DNA of 64,000 nt from Epiperipatus broadwayi (GCA_028023455.1 JAQFVV010000021.1:3684853-3748852), one strand, 5' to 3'; shown: positions 34,740 to 46,664, numbered from the stretch's first letter. Notes: a model not told the origin generated them from the letters alone. Numbers and translations are program-made.

Positions 34740-35494
34740 TTAGGAAAGAAAAAATTTTTAAAATTGGGTATTTGAATATGCAAGGTGGTAGGAGACCAGA
34801 AAAGTAGCAGGAATTAAACAAAGCAATTGAAAATGAAGAGCTTGAGGTATTAGCAGTAGTGGAAACACATCTAAGAGAAGAAGAACCTATTTTGGAAGAT
34901 TTGGTATGGCAGGGTATAAATAGAAAAGAGAAAGAAAAAAAGGGTGGTGATATAGGTGTTATATCAAAAAAATATTTAAATACTGTTAAATGCCAAGAAC
35001 ATATGTGGTTTGAAATAGGGTTGGGAAAACAAGAATGGATGGTGGCTATAGTTTATATAGCTACTGGAGATAGTCAAACTATAATGGAATGGAACAATAG
35101 CATATATGAGTGCCTAGTTAAGGATATACAGAGTTTTAAAGAAAAGGGGAAGAGAATAATGGTTATAGAAGATATGAATGGGCATATTGAAGAAATTGAT
35201 GATGTAGACAATAAGAATGGACAGCTTTTGAAGGAATTTTGTCAGAGAGTAAATTTGAGCATTGGAAACTTATCTAATATTTATGAGGGACAATATACAT
35301 GGTCTAGGAATAATATATCTCACACAATAGATTATATATTGGTAGAGAAAGAGGGAATGAATAAAGTATGGAAAATTAAGGTGTTTGATAATGAAGAGAG
35401 AGTATGTAATAGTGATCATAATTTTGTTGTAATTGAAATGGTTAGTAATGTGATGGAAAAAAGGAATAAAAGTAGAAATAATAGTGAAAGATAA
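34740..35494 (+). pseudogene. LINE copy B ORF2, APE-type endonuclease domain
   Basis: It reads KIGYLNMQGG, a TAG stop at about 34805, then AVVETHLRE (the metal-binding Glu of APE), GGDIGVIS, VIEDMNGHI (normally GDMNGH or GDFN; here Gly to Glu), NISHTIDYILV and CNSDHNFVVIEM (the SDH motif with catalytic His). Order and spacing are those of the exonuclease-endonuclease-phosphatase fold. The stop makes it nonfunctional. Confidence 0.8.
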
Positions 35495-38041
35495 GAATAA
35501 TTTAGAAGAATATAAAATACAAGTTGAAGAAACCATGGAAGAGTTGATTGGAAATGAGTATGAGGACTGGTGTGATGAAATAGAAAAAGTGGCAAATAGG
35601 GTTTTAGGTGAGAATATTCAGAAAAATAAAAGTAATAGAAAAATGAGAGTTAGTAAAAGTGTAAAAGAGAGAGGAAAAGCATGCAGAGAATATAAGTGTG
35701 CTATTAAGAATAAAGAAAGTGAAAAAGATATTAATGCTAAATGGGAAAAGTACTTAGAAAAGAAGAAGTTAGCTAAAATAGATAATTATAGAGAGAGAAT
35801 GAAACTAAATAGTAAATTATTGGATGATATTAATAAAAGTGGAAGAGATGGGAGTAAAAAATTTTGGAATTACATTAAAAGAAGAAATTTAGGGGAGAGA
35901 GAGATAGTATTACTGGATGAGGAGGGAATAGAGTGTAGCTCTAGAGAAGAATTAGAGAGAATATTGAATACTTATGTAATGGATATAGAAAAGATGTTAG
36001 ATGTGAAGGACAGAGGGATAGAAAATAGGAAATCATATAGTAATGGGAATATTGCATTTACAGAAAATGAACTGAATGAGGCAGGGAAGAAATTGAGAAG
36101 TGGTAAGGCAAGAGGATTAGATGGATGGCAGCAGAGATGGTAATGAATGTGGGGCATAGGGCAGAAGTAAAGTTACTATCATGTTTTAATAAGATGGCAC
36201 AGAAGAGAGTTTTTCCGGGTAGTTGGAGTAATACAAGAGTAAGATTATTATTTAAAGGAAAAGGTAAGGATCATAGAAAGTTAAATAATTATAGACCAAT
36301 AGCAGTAACATCAGTTTTATATAAGGTTTTTTCATATATGGTGGCTGGAAGAGTTGCAAAATGGATGGAAGAAAATAATGTAGTGGGGGGAAATGCAAGG
36401 AGGTTTTAGGTCAGATAAACATATAGGAGATAGTTTCTTTGTAGTTACACTACTTATAGATATGAGTAGAAATTCAGGTAGACAGTTATATATGAGTTTT
36501 ATAGATATAGAGAAGGCATATGATAGAGTGAATAGAAATAGATTATAGATAAGTTTAGCAAATCTGGGAATGGATGAAGCTTTAGTGGGTGTTATTAAGA
36601 AATTATATGAAAATAATTACTATACATATCAATTAGGGGATATAGAATCAGTAAATGGGGTGGGACTGAGGCAAGGATGCCCTATGTCACCTATTTTGTT
36701 CGTGTTGTATTTGAGTGAAATGGAGAGAGCAATAGAAAGACTAGGAAGAGGGATAGATATACTGTTAACAGGTGGCAAGAGAGTATATACATTGTCCGGT
36801 CTTTTTTTTTTGCCGATGATGTCTTTTTGTGTGCAGAAAGAAGAGAAGATATGGAAGTTATACTGAGGACATGCGCAAGGGTGGGTAAAGATATGGGGAT
36901 TAAATTTAGTGAAGAAAAATCAAATATAATGATAGTGAATACTGGGGGAAGAGAAGACAAAGATTTCTTATTCGGGGATATAAAGTTAAGTGTGGTGAAT
37001 AGATATAGTTATTTGGGAATCATCTTGAGTAATAAGAAAAATTGCTTGGATGAATGGGAGAAAAAATTGATAAATAAAGCAAAGAAAAGAAAGGGATTGA
37101 TAAAGAAATTAACACTGTTTTCATATAATAAATATGATGTAGCTAGAATTGTATGGAAGGGAGTGGCATTAGCAGTGTTAACATACGGCAATGATGCATT
37201 ATGTGTTAGTAAAGGGGTATTAGATTGCTTAGAAAAAGTACAAAGGGAAGTAGGAAGACATGCATTAGATACTGAGGTGTGGACAGCAAAAGAGGCAATT
37301 CAAGGAGAAATGGGATGGTCAAGTTTTTATATGAGGGATGCAAAAAGCAAATTGAAAATGTTCGGTAGATTGCAGTTCATGGATAATAAAAGAATAGCCA
37401 AAATAGTATTTAATTGGGTTACAAGTAAAGTGCAGCCAACAAGATGGGTGAGAAAGGCAATGCAGTATGCAGAAGATTTGGATAAAGAAGTTATGTCAGT
37501 ATACTTGTACAAAAGATGGGATGATTGTTTTAGAAGGACTGTTGAGTATTATAGTGGGAAGGAGTGGGATAGAAGAATAGATGCATTAATAAAGAATAGG
37601 GAATTGGAGAGATGGAGAACTAGTATGGAGAGTAAAACAAGTTTAAATATATATAGAAGTAAACGGAGCATTGGGTGTGAGTTAATTTATGATAATAGTA
37701 AGGAAAGTAGTTTATTGTTTAAGGCTCGAACGGGATCTTTAGCAACAGGGGAATATACACGTAAATGGAAAAATATGGGTGATTTAGTCTGTAAGTTGTG
37801 TAAAGAAGGCATAGAAAATATTAGGCATCTGTTACTTCAATGTAAATGTTTGGAAGCAGAAAGGGTACAAATAATGAAGTTATGGAAAGTTAAATATGAA
37901 CAAAGTGATTACACAGAAAGTGAGTTATTGGTTTTTATGCTAGGTTTGGGAAAAAATAAGGGGGATTTAGATATGAAGGTCATGGAGTTGACAAAGATTA
38001 TGTTGTGGAAATGGGATGGAGCAGATTATGGGAAAACTTAG
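35484..38041 (+). pseudogene. LINE copy B ORF2, reverse transcriptase and C-terminal knuckle
   Basis: Pieces in order: 35484-36143 (Lys-rich thumb-like linker to GKARGLDGW), 36125-36409 (RLLFKGKGKDHRKLNNYRPI), about 36400-36546 in another frame (motif A FIDIEKAYDRV, then a TAG), 36570-36866 (motif B LRQGCPMSPILF), a frameshift in a T run at about 36801-36811, motif C FADDV, and a 404-residue open frame 36827-38041 ending with CKLCKEGIENIRHLLLQC and WKWDGADYGKT. No RNase H domain is seen. At least three frame changes separate it from an intact enzyme. Confidence 0.85.
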
Positions 38042-38129
38042 GGTGAACAATGGAAAAGGAAGGTAACGTGGCTAACAGGTTTCTCTGGGCATAGCTGCTG
38101 AGAGATTCCTGACTCCGTTTAAGGATAAG

Positions 38130-38151
38130 TCACAGTACATCACATCACATC
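38130..38151 (+). repeat. (CATCA)n 3' tail of LINE copy B
   Basis: 'acatcacatcacatcacatt' closes the element. The mirrored copy at 38781-38807 has a longer run of the same pentamer, showing the tail is a family feature. Confidence 0.85.
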
Positions 38152-38780
38152 ACATTACTGTTAGTATTCAATTCTTCTTACTTATATTGTGTTACTATTC
38201 AATTCTTTTATTTATATTGTTTATTATTTATCTTATAATTTTCTTTTACAAGTATAGAATAACTCTTGTACAAACTTAATAATGTTTTATTATCTTTTAG
38301 CTGAATATATCAAAATTATTAATAGCTGTTTATTAGACTAAAGATTGTTATATTACAATTTCTAACCTAATAAAGGGTTATATATTTAAAACAGTGGTGT
38401 GCAATTCATGGGTCGTGGCATTTTGAAGGTCACAAAAAGTTTTTTCATTATTATGGAATTCTGAAGAAATTTATGCATAGTGATGTATTTATAATAAGGC
38501 ATTTTCTGTTTTATTTTTATATTAAATCAATAGCGATCACATTGTGAAATATCTGTTACAAAACAAATGATACCTTTGTGTCTCTTCATAAAACAAAATT
38601 AATAGATTCGGACTAGTTTAAGCCAGCACTAAGTGTACTGGGTGCATCTTTACCTCACCATTTAACTTCCACCATTCCCGGGTTGAGTAAACTTGTTCTT
38701 ACTCATAAGATCAAGATGCGCAGGGCGATTTGAAACTTGATGAAAAGACACTGCTTTCTGCTTATGCAACAAATTCTTTT

Positions 38781-38930
38781 TGTGATGTGATGTGATGTGA
38801 TGTGATGTATTATGGCTTCTCCTTAAACGAAGTCAAGAATATCTCAGCAATTAAGCCCAGATAAACCTGTTAGCCACTTTCTTTTACATTCCCCACTCTA
38901 AATTTACCCATAATCTTTATTTTTCACAAC
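38781..38930 (-). mobile_element. CR1-like LINE, 3'-end-only copy, antisense
   Basis: The plus strand starts with (TGTGA)n at 38781-38807. Then the reverse complement of the LINE copy B 3' UTR follows: 'ccttaaacgaagtcaagaat', 'agcccagataaacctgttag', 'ccactttc', to 'cccataatc'. It is heavily 5'-truncated, only about 650 bp from copy B and in inverted orientation. Confidence 0.85.
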
Positions 38931-40167
38931 ACATATATGCCACCTAGTGAAAGTTTTGTTAGTCACTTGCTTATGCTTTTATATTCTTTATTATATACAT
39001 TCGGGTACATTTTTTTTACTATCATTATTACATATTTTGATTATTACCCCTGCATACTAATAAATGTTCAATTGATTTTTAATTGTAACACTTCTTTATT
39101 AAATAAAGAAAAACAATTAATTGATCTTTCAAATAATGAAACCTTGCCTACTTAATTTAAGTCACTGACTTATCAGAAATGTTGATTATCAATCGGAAAC
39201 GATTATTCTGAATTAAAGCAAAAGTCAATAAAGTTTTGATTCAATTGGTACCAACATACTTATGTGAAATTGGCTTCTCAAAATCAGTTATGATCTTGAA
39301 AATATTTACAACATGCGGTATCTAATATAAACTCAAATGTAGAAACAATTACGAGCTTGCGTGGAAGTGCAAATTTGAGAATTATTAATTCAGATTTATT
39401 TTTTTATCAAATTTATTAAAATTCTCTTTTCATTATAATTTTTTTTGATCTACGTACGCAAAATTATATTTACCTATGTAAATGCATATTATACGTAAAT
39501 GTATTAAAATTATTATTTCTTAAATTATGCTTTTCATTATATTTTCTAATTAATCAAAAAGTTTTAGGGTTGTCTAGTCTTAAGAAATAAAAATAGATTG
39601 CGCATAACTGATCTAAGAGGTAGTAAATTATTATTAACGTTATATACGAATTTTACACTTGTAAACTTGGAGAGACCTTCATCTTGCAGTGGATTGATAA
39701 TGGTTGATGATGACACACAAGCAAGGGAAGACTTGAGTTTCACAGATTGATTTTTTGGTTGTTACAGCTCTTTTTTAACTTTGTTTTTCTTGACCTCTCT
39801 CTCTGTTTTTGGGTGGAGAGTGATTAGAATGATCATATACATTTATGACTTTGCTAATGATATCAATGATTCCCTAATTAGACAGAACTTGATTAGTAAT
39901 TAAAAAATACATTAGGAATTGCAGACTAATGTGCATATTGTATACCAAAAAATAAATTAAGGACGTCATCTATAGCAGCTTATTGTTTTCCACCTTCTTA
40001 ACACAATTTATTCTATCATTTCAATATTTGGAGCAGTAAAAGCCTCATTTAGGTCTATGATATATTGCAAACATTAACAAAACCATTACATTATTAACAT
40101 ATATTTATTTTATTTCAACAAGCAAATTTTTCACAAATGTTTTTTATTTATTTACTTTGATCTTTAG

Positions 40168-40419
<252 letters not shown>

Positions 40420-40887
40420 TAACCATTTATATATATATATATAAACAATATATATATATTAAAGCATCAGTATTTTATGTAAAATATTATTTTTAGAATA
40501 ATGTTTAAAAAGTGTATTTAGATTTTATTTTGATAAACTGTTGTGATTTTCCAAAGAAATATATATCTTAAACCATAAGTACCAACAGCTGACTGGTTAT
40601 CCAGTCAATAGTATTTTTTCCTCTATTTGTAAGCTGTAATTTTTCTCCATCTTCAATTTTTTTTTGTTTAATATATCTAAAGAAATTCATCTTGATAATA
40701 TTGTAAGATGTCATAATTGTTATTTGTTAAATGTTTTAATGTTAAAATAAATGTGATTTTGTTGTTAATTTATTTTCTCGGTTGTTTATCATCATCTACA
40801 CACCTTCAGAAATCTTAAATATCATAAATTTTATCAAAGATTGCCTTTAATCTTATGCTGTGAGAGTACATTAATATTAAAGAATTT

Positions 40888-40996
40888 GTCAAGCGTTGTT
40901 AGTCGAGAGGTCATCGCAGCTGCCTTGCAAGCAAGTAGTTGGTTGCAGATGGTTGTGGGTTCGCCTCTCGGCCGATGCTATGACATATGAAAAAAA
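40888..40996 (+). mobile_element. tRNA-derived SINE, S1 subtype B, with 15-bp target duplication
   Basis: It starts 'gtcaagcgttgttagtcgag' (A-box region) and differs from subtype A by 'aggtcatcgcagctgcc' and an extra 'aagcaagtagttggttgcag' block. The B-box region is 'gggttcgcctctc'. It ends 'gatgctatgacatatg' plus A run. The exact 15-mer 'atattaaagaatttg' is at 40874-40888 and 41005-41019. Confidence 0.88.
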
Positions 40997-41099
40997 ATAT
41001 ATACATATTAAAGAATTTGACATAGGACTCACTTTATTAAAATTGCATCTAGGATATTAAGAGAATATCTTAGAAAGATATTTATTATGTTACATTCAT

Positions 41100-41450
41100 A
41101 TATAAAATCAGTAGAGATGCAAATAGAAAAAACTACTCCAGAAGAAGTAAAAAGCAAAATAAGGTTAATAGGAATAGGGTTATTTAAATCTGAAAGAAGA
41201 AAAAGAGGCAGAATAAAAAACGTAAAGAATTTTAAGTAAACGGAAATAATAAATAATATGGACTGTAGAAGTAAAAGCTTTGTGAAATGTTGCATTTTAA
41301 ACTGTGGACTAAGTAAATGGTAAGAAAAGAACGGAAGTACTGTACATATAAATGGTGTACAACTGATCAAAGAAATAGATATGGAAACAATAAGAGAATA
41401 TCCGTTTGAGTGCGCTAAGTAATTTGGAAAGAAGAATTTAAATTAAGTGT
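41100..41450 (+). pseudogene. Unidentified decayed coding-like stretch
   Basis: The plus strand has an A-rich, codon-like composition similar to the LINE copies: EEVKSKIRLIGIGLFKSERR and on to a TAA, then frames reading NCGLSKW and STVHINGVQLIKEIDMETIR with stops between. It may be the ORF1 of another retroelement. I do not recognise a family. GC-richer text with no frame follows (41500-41760). Confidence 0.3.
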
Positions 41451-42129
41451 AGCTGAAGAGGAAACAAAGCAGGGACTATATAAAGTGTAATTTATAGATC
41501 ATTACTGTCTAGCCTGGTTTTGTGTGCCCCCAGTTGAAGGAGCTTGTAAGGAGTTCAACGGGTTTTTAGTAAAGCCAATCAGCGAGGGAGGAGAACCCAG
41601 AGACTCGGTTCTGAAGATACAGAAAACCGACTATGGTTTTTTCAGAACATACTGATCTTATTTTATTTTGGGTAAGCCTCAAGGGCTCCTGAAGGCATAA
41701 TAATCGTTAGGGAGTAAAACTTTAAGAGGAGCAAATTTTATAGACAAATGTTGAAGGACTATAATGCTGTGGGAACTACAGAGAAATGTGAAATTTTCGC
41801 AGTTAGCAGTAAATGCCAAAGTCATTTCCGGCTAGTTATGTGGATAGTCAATATTATTTATTTGTGAAGATCACTGTGCTTGTTTCGAAATTACATTTTA
41901 TTGGTCTAACATAAGCCCAAATGATTGAATTGCTTGGTTTAAATTCAGAAAATATTTACGGAGGATTTATTAGTGTGATATTTTGAGTGGCCATAAAATT
42001 CCTTATCAACTTATTGTATCTGAATGCTTTCCTAGTATATTTCTTTATTCTAAATTAAGAGGTTTTCATGCTAATTTTAAAATTCTTATTGTTATTGCAA
42101 TTTAGGGAGACATTATCTTCAGGATAAGG

Positions 42130-43112
42130 GTATGTTTAAAACAGGCAAAATTCTCCATAGTGCCACTCAGTGCAGGCCAGAGTAATCAATGGATGCCAGA
42201 AGGCTTGTTCATAAAATCCCTATCTAGTAACTACTAATCTAATATTCCCAGACAAGTTTCTAGCTTATGGCTTTCATCAGACAAGTTTCTTGCTTGTGGC
42301 TTTTATCAATGAGGAGCCTTGGATTTGAGAGAACTGCACCAGAACTTACGATCTAATGCAACCCTCCAGCTGCCACCCTTTATCTCCACTTAACTACAAA
42401 ACTATGGATCTAAAATTGAAAACAATAATATTTTCAATCCAAATTCATTAGCTTATACAGACATATAGGTCTGAACTCAGTTGAGTTTCAGTACATTTTG
42501 ATGTCTTTGGTTCTTTAATAACTATAGCCACCACTATCCTATTAGGCAGGATTGGTATTAAACCACTAAACATCACATGGTCACCATTTCTTACCATTGA
42601 TTACTTTGGCTTGCACTGCATGGCACTACTGTATGAAGAGTTTTGTCTGTTTTAATAACAGTTATGAGCAAGCATAAGAAATGATGATCATGTGATGTTT
42701 AGTGGTTTAATAACAATCCTGCCTAATAGGATAGTGGTGGCTATGGTTATTAAGGAACCAAAGACATCAAAATATATGAGTACTGAACTGAGTTCAGACC
42801 TATATGACTATATAAGCTAATGAACTTGGATTGAAAATATTATTGTGTTTTCAATTTTAGACTCGTAGTTTTGTAGTTAAGTAGAGATAAAAAGTGGCTG
42901 TTGGAGGCTTGCATTGAATCCTAAGATCTAGGTGCAGTGCTCTCAGATCCAAGGCTTCTCATTAATGAAAGCCACAAGCTAGAAACTAGTCTGGGAATAT
43001 TGGATGAGTAGGCACTAGATACAGATTTTATGCAAAAGCCTTCTGGAATCAATTGATTACTCTGGCTTGCACTGAATGGCACTACTGTATAGGGAGTTTT
43101 GCTTGTTTAATA
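42130..43112. mobile_element. R1 fold-back pair (copies f and g), about 1-kb inverted repeat
   Basis: Left arm 42130-42594 is the reverse complement of right arm about 42672-43112, separated by about 77 bp. Each arm is almost a whole R1 element: 'gactaaatagg..' region, 'ctgaactgagttcagaccta', 'catcaaaatatatgagta', 'tggctatggttattaa', 'tcctgcctaataggatagtg'. The left arm has a small internal duplication ('cagacaagtttct' twice, about 42251 and 42279). The spacer itself is an R1 end. This is the largest hairpin-capable structure in the window. Confidence 0.85.
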
Positions 43113-43290
43113 ACAATTATGAGCAAGCATAGGAAATGTGGTCATGTGAAGAGTACATTTCACAGCTTTATTAATAGTCCTCAAGAATTAAAAGAGAGGA
43201 ATAAAATTTATAATTATTAAATATTAGGCATATGAACCCTGAGATAGCCATTGTACATATAAGATTATTAGAGACATTATTTTACTTAAG

Positions 43291-43409
43291 TACAATTCTC
43301 CATATAGTAACACCACTCAGTGCAAGATAGTGTTCTGGAGAGTTTTGTCTCTGTGTAAACAGCTTATGTAAGAATCAAGAATGTTGATCATGTGATGTTT
43401 AATGGTTTG
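43291..43409 (+). mobile_element. R1 copy h, internally deleted, 11-bp target duplication
   Basis: Only the outer ends of R1 are present: 'caattctccatatagtaaca', 'cactcagtgcaagatag', 'ctggagagttttgtctctgt', 'aaacagcttatgtaag', 'gatcatgtgatgtttaatgg'. The exact 11-mer 'ttttacttaag' flanks it at 43280-43290 and 43410-43420. Confidence 0.85.
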
Positions 43410-44389
43410 TTTTACTTAAGAACAAAAGTATTTAAAGAAGAAATGTGATAAAGATATAAGAATATCTGTTTTTATTTGATAAAGTAATTTGATAGTAAAT
43501 CTGATCGTGACAATATTATGGTTGTAAGAAGTGTTGCAGTTGGAAGATGTGTTGTGAAGAGGAGAATTTTAAAGTAACCTAACCCTTTAATGGTGCACGC
43601 TTTCCATATTAATATTTTATAAAAGAGTCTTAAATTTGCTAATATATTGCCTTTATCATCAATAATTCAAATTTATTATTGTTTACCCTTATTGTGGTTC
43701 TTGATATTGTAGCGTATGGCATTTGAAACTCTCTGACCACAGCCAATGTTATCCTTTACCCAATAAAATTGCTCTTCTCATTTCATTTTGGGTGGTTTTT
43801 GTGTGAGATTGTATTGTAGGTTGCAGAATTCATAAGATTTGCCCTATCATCTCTTAATTAGGTTATAGTTTTGGCTTGCCCAACATGTTAACTATTCGGT
43901 CAATGAGGGATTCTGGTTGATCATATTGATTACGCATTGTGATTATTGTCTTTATTATTGTCGTATCTTATTTTAAGGTATAATATATACATATATATTG
44001 AAGACCTTATGGTTCAAAAATAGTACTAGTACTTGCCTTGTCAGTGAGCTGGATTCAAATGCAGATCAAATAAACTTTTTGAAGTTTTAAACAGCCCATA
44101 ATCAACCTGATCAGTATATGATATTTAGGTATTCTTAGGCAGAAGATAAAACAAAATGGAAAATGCTCAAACTTTCATGACTTGGAAAATAGCAAATTAG
44201 GTATGATAACTTCTCCTTTATCGCTTCTCTATGAAATAATGTTGAAGAGGTATTTGCCCTGAAGTAGGGTATTTAAAGAAATCAAAAGAAGTAGCCTATA
44301 TAAAGAACCAAAGCAAGTATCATGTGACTTACTTAACTTTACACTTAACATCTGCATTATCAGAATAATGCATAGTGAATTATTACTGT

Positions 44390-44399
44390 AGCGCCATCT
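44390..44399 (-). promoter_or_regulatory. CTCF-core-like motif (minus strand), weak
   Basis: The minus strand reads AGATGGCGCT, which fits the AGRKGGCRSY core of the bilaterian CTCF motif. The flanking five bases fit poorly. Chance is possible. Confidence 0.25.
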
Positions 44400-44601
44400 G
44401 CATGAAGATGAATTATGATGAAGGCTATTACCTCTTGGGATTTGTTTGACCCTATATCCTGGCATCTGTTTACTATTCATGCCTACGTAGATTACTTTAG
44501 ATTAGAGCATTATAGAGTGGATTACTGCTGTTAATATAGATATATGAAGAGAAATTGAATATAGTCAGAACACTATTGTTTACATTTATGCCATCTCTTA
44601 A

Positions 44602-44826
44602 ACATCACATGATCACCATATCCTATGCTTACACAAGCTGTTAAAACAGAGGCAAAACTCCATATCGTAGTGCCACCCGTTGCAAGCCAGAGTAATCAAT
44701 AGATGCAAGAAGACTTGTGCATAAAATTCCTATCCAGTCTGGGGATATTATTATGAGTAGGTACTAGATAGAGATTTTATGCACAAATCTTTTGCATACA
44801 TTGATTAGTCTGGTTTGCACTGGTCA
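44602..44826. mobile_element. R1 copy i, short hairpin form
   Basis: Left arm 'catcacatgatcaccatatc', 'ggcaaaactccatatcgtag', 'gtaatcaatagatgcaagaa' and right arm 'gattttatgcacaaatcttt', 'tgcatacattgattagtctg' fold on each other; the internal part is deleted. The flanks 'catctcttaaa' (44592) and 'catcttttaaa' (44825) are near-identical, a possible aged target duplication. Confidence 0.7.
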
Positions 44827-45533
44827 TCTTTTAAAGTAGTGCTAATATTAAATGTATTATCAAATCTCATTTAATTGCTAATATTGGATGTAAATACAGA
44901 GAACCTAGAATTTGTAGCACCTTGAAGAATTTTAGTCTTCACTGTTGGTATGCACTTTTTAAATTTGGCTGAGCAGATTCTAATGATTATCTGGTTCCAA
45001 ACATACCTTGGTGCCAAGAGCTCTTACTTAGAAAATTTAGATCAGTTCCACATGATGCAGTGATTACTTTCAAGCTACTTCGGCAAAAACTTTAATGTTA
45101 ATGTCGTAACCCGAGTTGTCAATCTGCTATTTTTAACATTATTTAAAGCTGACCCAGGGCTGAGTGAATTTGAAATTTTTTTTAATAGGTGTGAGATTTT
45201 TTTAAAGGCAATTAGCCATAGTCACATTTGCAAATCCTAATTGTGGGGTATTGATCACATTTTTGTGTTTTAGATATTATAAAAGATATTTTGGAAAATA
45301 TTAAAAAGATATGCTATGAAGGTTCACTTTAGAATATTATATGTAATTCTTATCATCATTAACCTCTAATCTGTCCATCTCCTGAAGCCTTTCTGTCCTT
45401 TGCTTCCAGCCTTCAGAAATTTATAACAATTCTCTTTTCTTCGTTATTGTCATTCACTTATTTTCTTTTCTCGCTTTTCTTACTAAATCTCATGAAGATC
45501 CAATATATTTTCATATACTAAATAATCTGTTTT

Positions 45534-45646
45534 TTTTTTTTTTTCATATGTCATAGCATCTGCCGGGACGTGAACCCACACCCGTCTGCAACCAACTACT
45601 TGCTTGCATGGCGGTTGCGATACCTCTCGGCTAACAACGCAAGACA
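45534..45646 (-). mobile_element. tRNA-derived SINE, S1 subtype B, antisense, with 14-bp target duplication
   Basis: Read on the minus strand it starts 'gtcttgcgttgttagccgag', carries 'gtatcgcaaccgccatgcaa', the 'gcaagtagttggttgcaga' block, a B box 'gggttcacgtccc' and ends 'gatgctatgacatatg' plus a poly(A) of about 14-16 (plus-strand T run 45530-45544). The 14-mer 'aaataatctgtttt' flanks it at 45520-45533 and 45647-45660. Confidence 0.87.
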
Positions 45647-46016
45647 AAATAATCTGTTTTAATTTACCTTTTTAACATTTCTACAATGTATGTCCTTTAT
45701 TTAAATAAGCAGCCTTTTTTATTCAAGGCCATAGTTTAAGTACTGCATTCTTTTTTTTTTTAAAAAAAATGCCCAAATTTCTGCTATATATAGTTTTATT
45801 CTTGGAGCAAAAAAATTAACAAATCTTTCAAATCCAATTTTATGTAAAATAATATCTATCCTTATTGAAAGTTTGTTTAGATGTTATTTTCATTTTAATA
45901 TTGTTTCCATAATTAAACACTCACCTTATTCTAAAACATTCTTTGCTTTAGCTATTATTTCATTCTAGTTTTACCCATTCAAAAAATTTTATTGTTTGTA
46001 CATTAAATCTCCTCTA

Positions 46017-46247
46017 TTAAGCATCACATGATCACATTTCCTAAGATCTAGATGCAGTGCTCTCAGATCCAAAGCTCCTCACTGACGAAGGCCACAAGCC
46101 AGAAACTAGTCTGGGGATATTGGATGAGTAGGCATTAGATAGGGATTTTATGCACAAGCCTTCTGGCATCCATTGATTACTCTGTTTAGCACAGGTAACA
46201 ATACTGTATGGCACAGGTAGCAATACTGTATGGAGAGTTTTGCTCTG
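46017..46247 (+). mobile_element. R1 copy j, with 13-bp target duplication
   Basis: It starts 'ttaagcatcacatgatcaca', then jumps to 'cctaagatctagatgcagtg', 'gccacaagccagaaactagt', 'gatattggatgagtaggcat', 'gattactctg', and ends 'ggagagttttgctctg'. A 20-bp local duplication ('gcacaggtaacaatactgta') is at 46189-46229. The exact 13-mer 'taaatctcctcta' flanks it at 46004-46016 and 46248-46260. Confidence 0.87.
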
Positions 46248-46604
46248 TAAATCTCCTCTAATAATTCTTCTATATTATTATATACTTTTTTCTAACCATA
46301 GGTGTCTTTCTTTATCAGTTAATCCCCAGTCTCACTTCACCATTATTCTTTCTTTACATACACATATATTGAGCAATGTTTATATTTTTCCATTTTCTTT
46401 CTATCATTTTTTTACTCATTAATTGTCAGCCCAAGGCTGTTTGCTTTACCATCCGTCTCACATTACATATGTCACAATTTTTTTTAAAATTTTCTTTAAA
46501 TATTTCTCCTTTTCCTTTGAATTTACACTTCACCCTTTCATTTACCCATTCCTTTAGTTACTTATATATCATTATTTGGTCGTGTTTTGCAGACTGTACT
46601 GTGG

Positions 46605-46620
46605 CCGTCAGAGGGCGCGG
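46605..46620 (+). promoter_or_regulatory. CTCF-like motif in DPCD intron 4
   Basis: CCGTCAGAGGGCGCGG fits the CTCF core (CCASYAGRKGGCRS) at most positions including AGRKGGCR. It stands in a short GC-rich island (about 46591-46650) inside very AT-rich DNA, directly before a tandem array. An insulator or looping site is possible. It may also belong to an old GC-rich repeat. Confidence 0.45.
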
Positions 46621-46664
46621 CGACATCATCAACAACCGGCCTGAAAATGGCAAGTGATAAATTT

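Larger units (their letters stand above)
33775..38155 (+). mobile_element. CR1-like LINE, near full-length copy B, in DPCD intron 3
   Basis: Two-ORF non-LTR retrotransposon in sense with DPCD. ORF1 (about 33830-34513, one frameshift near 33955) has a coiled-coil start, then an SGNH/GDSL esterase-like domain. ORF2 (about 34740-38041) has APE endonuclease, RT and a C-terminal CCHC knuckle but is cut by stops and frameshifts. The 3' UTR ends in the pentamer (CATCA)n at about 38130-38151, not poly(A), as in CR1/L2-type LINEs. The junction on the left is with R1 copy e. Clade is inferred from the esterase ORF1, APE and microsatellite tail; no tree was made. Confidence 0.88.
31599..40167 (+). other. 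DPCD: DPCD intron 3 (8.6 kb)
   Basis: It starts GTGAGT and ends CTTTAG. It carries the small hairpin at 31722, an AT-rich unassigned part (31850-32920), R1 copies d and e, LINE copy B (4.4 kb, sense), the 3' end of another LINE in antisense (38781-38930), and an AT-rich unassigned part to the exon. No extra exon was recognised. Confidence 0.8.

Noticed and set aside
46041-46223. 60-residue minus-strand open frame, also similar to one at 10569-10844
   Set aside because: Both lie within R1 repeat copies; the shared peptide reflects repeat DNA, not a conserved gene.
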